Shown: positions 13,445 through 19,110 of the stretch, one piece after another
Position numbering within the stretch: the stretch's first letter is position 1
Layout: the number at the start of each line of letters is the position of its first letter
DNA from: JAVKLU01 sp031538895
Lineage (GTDB): Bacteria > Pseudomonadota > Gammaproteobacteria > Burkholderiales > Burkholderiaceae
Direction: 5' to 3'
Length of the DNA: 19,110 nt
NCBI GenBank assembly: GCA_031538895.1
Contig: JAVKLU010000063.1
Coordinates: 1-19,110 of the forward strand
The notes under the pieces: generated by a model
What the model was told of the DNA's origin: nothing
Database searches by the model: none
The model's input: the letters and a program-made list of their open reading frames with translations, nothing else
Program-made: the position numbers and the translations under genes

Positions 13445-14239
13445 ATGTTCAAACAAGATAAACCCAAAAGTTTTCTCGCCTGGGTTGGCGGGAAAAGCCA
13501 ACTGACCGACCGCATCATTCCGCTGCTGCCGCCCCACCATTGCTATTGCGAGGTGTTTGCCGGTGCCGCGTGGATGTTGTTCCGCAAGGAAGAGAGCAAG
13601 GTCGAGATCATCAACGACATCAACTCCGACCTGGTCACGCTGTACCGGGTGGTGAAGAACCATTTGGAAGAGTTCGTCCGCACCCTGAAGTGGCTGCTGG
13701 TCGCCCGTGAGGAGTTCGACCGCTTCATGATGCAAGAGCCGTCCACCTTGACGGACATCCAGCGCTCGGTGCGCTTCTTCTACATCATGAAGACTGGCTA
13801 CGGTGCCCGGCTCAAGAACCCCAGCTTCGGCATAGCGGCCAGCGCCCCCAGTCGTTTCAACCTGCTGCGGATCGAGGAGGAGCTGTCAGCCGCCCACCTT
13901 CGTCTGAACCGGGTCTACATCGAAAACAAGCCCTTCCAGACGGTGATCGACCGCTTCGACAAGCCTGACACGGTCTTCTACGTTGACCCGCCTTATTGGG
14001 GCTGCGAGAACTACTACGGCAACGGGGTGTTCAGCCGGGCGGACTTCACCGTCCTGCGTGACCGCCTAGCGAACCTCAAAATCAAGTTCGTCATGAGCAT
14101 CAATGACGTGCCCGAGATCAGGGAGCTGTTCAAGGATTTCATCATCCGCGAGGTGCCCACCAAGTATTCGATGGCCAAGGATGGGGTGAAGCCAGTCACC
14201 GAGCTGCTAATCTTCAACTATGAGCCGCCGAAGGTGTGA
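13445..14239 (+). CDS. Phage-type DNA adenine N6-methyltransferase (Dam/D12 class)
   Basis: This 264-aa protein starts at ATG 13445 with AGAGG upstream. Residues 10-20 (FLAWVGGKSQL) are the N-terminal SAM-binding signature of class D12 methylases. Residues 36-42 (CEVFAGAA) correspond to the FxGxG loop (motif I). DPPYWG (181-186) is catalytic motif IV (DPPY), which transfers a methyl group from SAM to adenine N6. The length agrees with Dam-type enzymes (about 270 aa). No restriction endonuclease lies nearby, so this is an orphan methylase, as is common in tail-end prophage modules where it protects phage DNA. The open frame appears intact. The target sequence cannot be predicted here. Confidence 0.88.
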   Translation: MFKQDKPKSFLAWVGGKSQLTDRIIPLLPPHHCYCEVFAGAAWMLFRKEESKVEIINDINSDLVTLYRVVKNHLEEFVRTLKWLLVAREEFDRFMMQEPSTLTDIQRSVRFFYIMKTGYGARLKNPSFGIAASAPSRFNLLRIEEELSAAHLRLNRVYIENKPFQTVIDRFDKPDTVFYVDPPYWGCENYYGNGVFSRADFTVLRDRLANLKIKFVMSINDVPEIRELFKDFIIREVPTKYSMAKDGVKPVTELLIFNYEPPKV

Positions 14240-14273
14240 GGATGGGGAAAGACGCAACCGCCTGCGTATTTGG

Positions 14274-14296
14274 AAAGCTGCCCGCGAGGCGGCTTT
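14274..14296 (+). terminator. Stem-loop after the methylase gene, possible terminator
   Basis: AAAGCTGCC (14274-14282) pairs with GGCGGCTTT (14288-14296) with one T.G pair and a 5-base loop CGCGA. It is followed by CTGAGAG rather than a T run. It lies 35 bases after the stop codon and near the right end of the phage fragment. Confidence 0.5.
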
Positions 14297-14322
14297 CTGA
14301 GAGAATACCTTGCAGCCAGTGA

Positions 14323-14871
14323 AAATATCCGAAGCGGCGTTTATCGCGTCAAAGTGCGCTCAAATATCGCGCCGCGCTTCACCTAATTTGGATGCGCTGC
14401 AGCGTGGGACAAGAATGGGATGGCCACACCTGTACGGGTGAGGCAAGAATAGCTGAGCTTGACGAAGCGCAAACCTATGCCAAATTATTAAACGAGGATG
14501 ACGGTTTTGCTGGTGCGCGCAATTGGCGCGTGCCCACGGTAGACGAACTGCAAAGTCTGCGCTATTGCAGCACTGGTCCAGCGCGCGATATCAGCACCGA
14601 AACCGCAATGGGCAAAACCTTCACCCGCGATAAGGGCGTAACAATGATTACAGTACCTGCCATCAAAGGCAATAAACAAGTTTTTGAACGCTGCGACGAA
14701 GGCAGCGCACGCCCCACCATCAACACGCAGGCTTTCCCCTATACGCTCAGTGATTGGTTTTGGTCCTCATCCCCCTATGTGGGCGGTAACAGCGACGCCT
14801 GGAGCGTCGGCTACGGCTACAACCGCAACAACGGCAACGGCCGAGTTCGGTTGGTGCGTGCCAGTCAGTGA
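14323..14871 (+). pseudogene. DUF1566 (Lcl C-terminal) domain gene, 5'-truncated
   Basis: A DUF1566 domain of about 165 residues is recognisable from LIWMRCSVGQEWDG through the motifs NWRVPTVDEL and SDWFWSSSPY to the terminal GRVRLVRASQ. The frame is open back to about 14323. An ATG exists at 14392, but the domain already begins before it (LIW precedes the Met), and no signal peptide or ribosome site is present. It therefore looks like a gene that has lost its 5' end near the phage junction. Such domains have a C-type-lectin-like fold and are normally exported. The C-terminal Asn-rich stretch (YNRNNGNG) is encoded largely by AAC codons. It is convergent with cbbR. Confidence 0.7.
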
Positions 14872-14874
14872 TTG

Positions 14875-14889
14875 GGCGGCGTAGTCGCC
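14875..14889. terminator. Small GC-rich hairpin between the DUF1566 fragment and cbbR
   Basis: GGCG (14875-14878) and CGCC (14886-14889) flank a short loop in the 24-bp gap between two convergent stop codons. A fifth pair is possible as G.T. It may act as a weak shared terminator; there is no long T run on either strand. Confidence 0.3.
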
Positions 14890-14895
14890 TTTGGA

Positions 14896-15834
14896 TTATG
14901 TCGCGTCAAATTGCAGATATTTTCCAAACTGTGCGGCTAAATGTGCTTCACCTTGCTCAAGCATAAAATAGCGAAAGGCTTCAGCGGCGGGCGAGAGCAC
15001 TTTTGACAAGGTGTGCACCACATTCCAGGCCCTTACCACTGGGACTCCTTTGACGTCAAGAATCGCAATTTTGTGGTGATCCAACTCAAATCCGATCGTG
15101 TGTAAGGATATAAAACCCAGCCCCAACCCCGCCATCACTGCTTGTTTAAGGGTCTCGTTGCTGGAGACCTGAATCGAAAAACGTGCTTCGACACGGCCTT
15201 CAGTAAAAAACTGTTCCATCGCGGCGCGCGTGCCAGAGCCTCGTTCGCGCACGATGAATTCGTAATGCCGCAAATCTTCGATTTCAATCCGTCCTCGACT
15301 TATCAAGGGATGATCCGGCGGCGCGACAAACACGTGTGGGTGGGCGGCAAAAGGCTCGGCACGGGTTTGTAACTCTTTGGGCGGACGCCCCATGATTGCA
15401 ATATCGACTTCATTATTGTGCAAGACTTGAACCAAGTGTTCGCGGTTACCAGTGGTCAATTGCAGCTCAATGCCTTTGTGCTTTTCGCGAAATTCGGCCA
15501 GTTGCGGCAGTAAAAAATACTGTGCCGTATTGACCAATCCCACCGTTAACACGCCGGTCTCGACGCGTTTCAAACGCGCCGTTGCGTCCTCCGCATCTTT
15601 GATAGTGGCCAAAATTTTGCGCGCGTACACCAGCATGTATTCCCCCGTGGTGGTCAGGCTGACTTTTTTGCCATTACGTTCAAACAGCGGCAACCCCACG
15701 TGCCCCTCTAATTCTTTGATTTGCATGGTGACGGCCGGCGGCGTGAGGTGCAATTGCTCGGCGGCACGAACAAAACTCAAGGTTTTGGCGACCTCGTTAA
15801 ACACGCGCAATTGGCGAAAAGTAGCATTTTTCAT
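14896..15834 (-). CDS. cbbR: CbbR: LysR-type regulator of the Calvin cycle operon
   Basis: This 312-aa LysR-type protein starts at ATG 15834 and is divergent from cbbL. Residues 1-60 form the winged helix-turn-helix (FRQLRVFNEVAKTLSFVRAAEQLHLTPPAVTMQIKELE), matching the CbbR N-terminus closely. Residues about 90-295 are the substrate-binding domain, with VGLVNTAQYFLLPQLAEF and VDIAIMGRPP typical of CbbR. CbbR proteins activate cbb transcription in response to metabolites such as RuBP or NADPH. The control region between the genes holds inverted repeats that may be its binding sites. The length is standard and no damage is visible. Confidence 0.93.
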   Translation of the reverse strand: MKNATFRQLRVFNEVAKTLSFVRAAEQLHLTPPAVTMQIKELEGHVGLPLFERNGKKVSLTTTGEYMLVYARKILATIKDAEDATARLKRVETGVLTVGLVNTAQYFLLPQLAEFREKHKGIELQLTTGNREHLVQVLHNNEVDIAIMGRPPKELQTRAEPFAAHPHVFVAPPDHPLISRGRIEIEDLRHYEFIVRERGSGTRAAMEQFFTEGRVEARFSIQVSSNETLKQAVMAGLGLGFISLHTIGFELDHHKIAILDVKGVPVVRAWNVVHTLSKVLSPAAEAFRYFMLEQGEAHLAAQFGKYLQFDAT

Positions 15835-15872
15835 GGGGTGTTTTTAATACAGTATTTTGATTAAGCTATTAC

Positions 15873-15918
15873 TTAGCCAATTGCCTAAATTATGTGAATT
15901 TACTTTTGATTGATCAAA
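15873..15918. promoter_or_regulatory. cbbR-cbbL control region: two inverted repeats (putative CbbR sites)
   Basis: TTAGCCAATTGCCTAA (15873-15888) is a 16-bp palindrome with one mismatched pair. TTTGATTGATCAAA (15905-15918) has perfect 6-bp arms and a 2-bp spacer. Both lie in the 131-bp AT-rich gap between cbbR and cbbL. LysR regulators bind T-N11-A-type dyads in such gaps, so both are candidate CbbR operators. A TATACA at 15920-15925 could be a -10 box for cbbL but has no good -35. The cbbL ribosome site AAGGAGAA is at 15953-15960. Confidence 0.5.
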
Positions 15919-15965
15919 TTATACAGTCGCGCATTGTAATTTTTAACCCATAAAGGAGAAGAACA

Positions 15966-17435
15966 ATGAGTGACGGCGCAGAAACAGGAGTGATCCAGGA
16001 TGCCAAAAAGCGCTACAGCGCTGGCGTTTTGAAATACAAACAAATGGGCTATTGGATGCCCGATTACGTGCCCAAAGAAACGGACACCATTTGTCTGTTT
16101 CGCATCACGCCGCAAGACGGCGTTGATCCTGAAGAGGCGGCCGCTGCGGTGGCGGGCGAGTCTTCTACCGCCACGTGGACTGTTGTGTGGACAGACAGGT
16201 TGACCGCTTGCGACAGCTACCGCGCCAAGGCCTACAAAGTGCTGCCAGTGCCTAACAATCCTGGGCAATATTTTGCCTACGTGGCCTATGACCTGATCTT
16301 GTTTGAAGAAGGCTCCATCTCCAACATGACAGCCAGTTTGATTGGCAATGTGTTCAGCTTCAAACCGCTCAAAGCGGCACGCTTGGAAGATATCCGCATT
16401 CCTGTGGCCTATGTCAAAACATTCAAAGGGCCACCTACGGGTTTGGTGGTAGAGCGTGAACGTTTAGACAAATTTGGTCGTCCACTTTTGGGCGCAACCA
16501 CCAAGCCGAAATTGGGTTTGTCGGGGCGCAATTACGGGCGTGTGATTTACGAGGGCCTCAAGGGTGGACTGGACTTTATGAAGGACGACGAGAACATCAA
16601 CTCGCAGCCCTTTATGCACTGGCGCGATCGCTTTCTGTACGTGATGGACGGTGTGAACAAAGCACAGGCGGTCACGGGCGAGGTCAAAGGCAGTTACTTG
16701 AACGTGACGGGCGCGACGATGGAAGACATCTACGAGCGCGCCGAATTTGCCAAAGAGCTGGGCTCGGTCGTCATCATGCTGGACCTCGTGATTGGCTGGT
16801 CGGCGATCCAAAGCATGGCCAACTGGGCGCGTAAAAACGACATGATTGTGCACATGCACCGCGCAGGGCATGGCACGTACACACGACAAAAAAATCACGG
16901 CGTGAGCTTCCGCGTGATCGCCAAGTGGCTGCGCCTAGCGGGTGTCGATCATCTGCACACGGGCACAGCGGTGGGTAAGTTAGAGGGTGACCCCATGACG
17001 GTTCAAGGCTACTACAACGTGTGCCGCGACAGTTACACCAAAACCGATTTGCCGCGCGGCATATTTTTCGATCAGGACTGGGCAGACACCAAAAAGGTCA
17101 TGCCTGTGGCCTCGGGTGGCATCCACGCGGGGCAAATGCACCAGCTGCTAGACCTTTTTGGCGACGACTGCATCTTGCAGTTTGGTGGTGGAACGATTGG
17201 TCATCCGCAGGGCATTCAAGCGGGGGCAACCGCAAACCGAGTGGCGCTCGAATGCATGGTGAAAGCGCGCAACGAAGGGCTGGACATCAAGAACGAAGGT
17301 CCCGAGATTTTGCGCAAAGCTGCGCAAAGCTGCGGTCCACTCAAAGCCGCGCTCGATACCTGGGGTGACATCAGTTTCAACTACACCTCGACGGATACCA
17401 GCGACTACGCCAACACGCCTACCGCGTCTAACTAA
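15966..17435 (+). CDS. cbbL: RuBisCO large subunit, red-type form I (form IC-like)
   Basis: This 489-aa protein starts at ATG 15966 with AAGGAGAA just upstream. All main catalytic residues are present: Glu65 and the TW loop (GESSTATW), Asn120 (SISN), Lys180 (TTKPKLG), the carbamylated Lys206 with Mg ligands Asp208 and Glu209 (FMKDDEN), His298 and Arg299 (HMHRAGH), His331 and Lys338 in loop 6 (HTGTAVGKLEG), and Ser383 (VASGG). The enzyme fixes CO2 onto ribulose 1,5-bisphosphate to give two 3-phosphoglycerates. The N-terminus, the GYWMPDYVPKETD segment, the small-subunit tail and a linked cbbX identify the red lineage. It is first in an operon with cbbS, cbbX and cbbY and looks fully functional. 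Confidence 0.97.
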   Translation: MSDGAETGVIQDAKKRYSAGVLKYKQMGYWMPDYVPKETDTICLFRITPQDGVDPEEAAAAVAGESSTATWTVVWTDRLTACDSYRAKAYKVLPVPNNPGQYFAYVAYDLILFEEGSISNMTASLIGNVFSFKPLKAARLEDIRIPVAYVKTFKGPPTGLVVERERLDKFGRPLLGATTKPKLGLSGRNYGRVIYEGLKGGLDFMKDDENINSQPFMHWRDRFLYVMDGVNKAQAVTGEVKGSYLNVTGATMEDIYERAEFAKELGSVVIMLDLVIGWSAIQSMANWARKNDMIVHMHRAGHGTYTRQKNHGVSFRVIAKWLRLAGVDHLHTGTAVGKLEGDPMTVQGYYNVCRDSYTKTDLPRGIFFDQDWADTKKVMPVASGGIHAGQMHQLLDLFGDDCILQFGGGTIGHPQGIQAGATANRVALECMVKARNEGLDIKNEGPEILRKAAQSCGPLKAALDTWGDISFNYTSTDTSDYANTPTASN

Positions 17436-17468
17436 GTATCGAACTCATTCAACCAGGAGAGACACACC

Positions 17469-17903
17469 ATGATGACCAATCCAACGGGCAAACTGACCCA
17501 AGGCCAATTCAGTTTTTTGCCTGACTTGACCGATGCTGAAATCACTTTGCAAATCGAATACGGCCTTGCCAAAGGTTACGCCTGGAGCGTCGAGTACACC
17601 GACGATCCACACCCGCGCAACACTTACTGGGAAATGTATGGCTTGCCGATGTTTGATTTAAAAGACGCGGCGGGCGTGCTGCAAGAGCTTAACGATTGCC
17701 GCAAAACTTTTGGCAATCAATACATTCGCTTGATGGCGTTTGATGCCACGCGCGGTGTCGAGTCGATTGCCATGAGCTTTATTGTCAATCGTCCCAAAAC
17801 TGAACCTGGCTTCATGCTGGAGCGTCAAGAAGTTCAAGGCCGCAGCTTGCGCTACACCACGCGGGGTTATGGTGCGGACAAGCCTGAAGCGCAGCGTTAT
17901 TAA
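17469..17903 (+). CDS. cbbS: RuBisCO small subunit, red-type
   Basis: This 144-aa protein starts at ATG 17469 or the adjacent ATG 17472, after GGAG in a 33-bp gap from cbbL. The motif TQGQFSFLPDLTDAEI at the N-terminus and the core WSVEYTDDPHPRNTYWEMYGLPMFDL are typical of red-type small subunits. The length is well above green-type small subunits (about 110 aa) because of the C-terminal extension (VNRPKTEPGFMLERQEVQGRSLRY region) that forms a beta-hairpin in the central solvent channel of the hexadecamer. Eight copies cap the CbbL octamer and are needed for full activity and CO2/O2 specificity. No ribosome-site or frame problem is visible. Confidence 0.96.
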   Translation: MMTNPTGKLTQGQFSFLPDLTDAEITLQIEYGLAKGYAWSVEYTDDPHPRNTYWEMYGLPMFDLKDAAGVLQELNDCRKTFGNQYIRLMAFDATRGVESIAMSFIVNRPKTEPGFMLERQEVQGRSLRYTTRGYGADKPEAQRY

Positions 17904-17932
17904 GCGGCGGTCAAGCGCACGGATGACTTGTC

Positions 17933-18790
17933 ATGCTGGACGACAGTACCCTCAACACACGCGGCGCTGACGCTGCGCCACTCACGCCTAGCCTACCTAA
18001 AACGGTAGCTGATGTGTTGGCCGCTTCGCAGGTGCTCGAGGTGCTGGCGGAGCTGGAGACCGAGCTGGTGGGGCTGGCGCCCGTGAAGTCGCGCATCCGT
18101 GATATTGCGGCGCTGCTGGTGATTGACAAGTTGCGTGCGGCGCAGGGACTGGCTTCGCAGGTGCCGTCCTTGCACATGAGTTTTACGGGCAACCCGGGCA
18201 CGGGCAAAACCACGGTGGCACTCCGCATGGCGCAAATCCTGCACCGTTTGGGTTATGTGCGCAAAGGTCATGTGGTCTCGGTCACGCGTGATGATTTGGT
18301 GGGGCAGTACATCGGTCACACCGCGCCCAAAACCAAAGAGGTGCTTAAAAAAGCCATGGGCGGCGTGCTGTTTATTGACGAGGCCTACTACCTGTATCGC
18401 CCCGAAAACGAGCGCGATTATGGACAAGAGGCGATTGAAATTTTGCTGCAAGTCATGGAAAACCAACGTGACGACTTGGTGGTGATTTTGGCGGGTTACG
18501 AGGACCGCATGAGCACTTTTTTTCAATCCAATCCCGGGATGCGCTCGCGCATTGCGCATCACCTTGATTTTCCCGACTACGCGGCAGATGAGTTGATGGT
18601 TATCGCCACCAAAATGCTGGCCGAAAAAAATTACCTGCTGGACGAGGATGCTCAAAAAGCGTTTGCCGAGTATTTGACTTTGCGCATGGCGCAGCCGCAT
18701 TTTGCCAATGCGCGCAGCGTGCGCAATGCGCTGGATCGCGCGCGCTTGCGCCAAGCCAGTCGCTTGTTTGACAATGTGGATGAGGCGTAA
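17933..18790 (+). CDS. cbbX: CbbX: AAA+ activase of red-type RuBisCO
   Basis: This 285-aa AAA+ ATPase has Walker A GNPGTGKT (residues 86-93), pore loop YIGHT (126-130), Walker B VLFIDE (145-150), sensor-1 region ILAGYEDRM (185-193) and likely arginine fingers in GMRSRI (202-207). CbbX forms hexamers that are stimulated by RuBP and ATP. It transiently pulls the C-terminal tail of CbbL to release inhibitory sugar phosphates. It follows cbbS after 29 bases, so it is part of the same operon. No strong ribosome site precedes the ATG at 17933. The length agrees with known CbbX proteins (about 290-310 aa), and all motifs are intact. Confidence 0.95.
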   Translation: MLDDSTLNTRGADAAPLTPSLPKTVADVLAASQVLEVLAELETELVGLAPVKSRIRDIAALLVIDKLRAAQGLASQVPSLHMSFTGNPGTGKTTVALRMAQILHRLGYVRKGHVVSVTRDDLVGQYIGHTAPKTKEVLKKAMGGVLFIDEAYYLYRPENERDYGQEAIEILLQVMENQRDDLVVILAGYEDRMSTFFQSNPGMRSRIAHHLDFPDYAADELMVIATKMLAEKNYLLDEDAQKAFAEYLTLRMAQPHFANARSVRNALDRARLRQASRLFDNVDEA

Positions 18791-18861
18791 AGCGTCGAGG
18801 ACCAGACCACCCTCACCGCAGCCGATATTTATGGCAGTCGTTTATTTGGTGGGGTGAGTGC

Positions 18862-19110
18862 ATGAACCGCACGAGTGAGCACCGCGTGCAAGCCCGCAAT
18901 TTTGACGTGGACGGCACGCTGGCCGACACCGAGATGGCGCACTTGGCCGCGTTCAACCACGCCTTTGCCGAGAGGGGCTTGGATTGGCGCTGGGATGTGC
19001 CGCTCTACACACGCTTGCTGTCTGTCGCTGGCGGCAAAGAGCGCATCGCTGCTTACTGGCAAAGCCTTGGCGACATGCCGCGTGAGGTGAACGCGTCGTC
19101 CTTGCAGCAA
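18862..19110 (+). CDS. cbbY: CbbY: HAD-family sugar-phosphate phosphatase (partial, runs off the window)
   Basis: 83 codons are visible from ATG 18862 to the window edge with no stop. The HAD motif I FDVDGTLADTE (residues 14-24) has the nucleophile Asp15 and acid/base Asp17. It is followed by HLAAFNHAFAERGLDWRWDVPLYTRLLSVAGGKERI (residues 27-62), the helical cap region of CbbY. CbbY hydrolyses xylulose-1,5-bisphosphate, a misfire product that inhibits red-type RuBisCO, and so complements CbbX. A GGTGGGGTGAG just upstream may serve as ribosome site. The gap from cbbX is 71 bases. The normal hydrophobic residues before FDVDGT (usually ALIF) read as ARNF here, a mild oddity. Confidence 0.88.
   Translation, partial: MNRTSEHRVQARNFDVDGTLADTEMAHLAAFNHAFAERGLDWRWDVPLYTRLLSVAGGKERIAAYWQSLGDMPREVNASSLQQ

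Noticed and set aside
13217..13735. 172-codon minus-strand frame over the methylase 5' end
   Set aside because: It overlaps the start of an intact methylase and the end of the tail-assembly gene and shows no recognisable domain.
16464..16898. 144-codon minus-strand frame inside cbbL
   Set aside because: It is antisense to the conserved RuBisCO catalytic region.
17993..18754. 253-codon open frame on the minus strand opposite cbbX
   Set aside because: It lies wholly antisense to a well-conserved AAA+ gene with intact motifs; its composition (His/Gln/Arg-rich) is that of a codon-bias shadow.

Overview
The window looks like a chromosomal boundary in a facultatively autotrophic proteobacterium, probably a betaproteobacterium (Burkholderiales or a relative). 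This rests on a red-type (form IC-like) RuBisCO operon with its own LysR regulator, next to degraded mobile DNA. No rRNA, tRNA, IS transposase or CRISPR array was seen. Base composition changes along the window: AT-rich on the left (1-11680), GC-rich in a phage block (about 11680-14300), and moderately GC-rich over the cbb genes.

Region 1 (1-1730) is backbone of an integrative or conjugative element. It holds a DUF3577 (STY4534-type) gene, two paralogous small coiled-coil membrane proteins, and a 20-codon stub that is probably the start of a truncated gene. All four are preceded by a recurring hairpin leader, two of which end in a clear attenuator-like terminator. Region 2 (1780-2411) is a ChpS/ChpB (PemK/MazF-type) toxin-antitoxin pair with a near-palindromic operator. 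Region 3 (2683-5166) is a cassette of three envelope proteins: a small membrane protein, a 376-aa secreted protein of unknown function, and a DUF1566 lipoprotein.

Region 4 (5159-11680) is an F-type mating-pair-stabilisation block on the minus strand, traN-traF-traH-traG. A divergent hicAB toxin-antitoxin module sits between traN and traF. traN has lost its 5' part where it meets phage DNA at about 11680. Region 5 (about 11680-14300) is a prophage fragment: a 5'-truncated tail fibre gene, a tail-assembly-like gene and a DNA adenine methylase. Region 6 (about 14320-14871) is a 5'-truncated second DUF1566 gene.

Region 7 (14896-19110) is the carbon-fixation locus: cbbR divergent from cbbL-cbbS-cbbX-cbbY. 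CbbL and CbbS form RuBisCO, CbbX is the AAA+ activase that frees inhibited red-type enzyme, and CbbY is a phosphatase that removes inhibitory sugar phosphates. The control region between cbbR and cbbL holds two inverted repeats. cbbY runs off the end of the window. The RuBisCO operon looks intact; the conjugation and phage segments look like fragments left by successive insertions and deletions.
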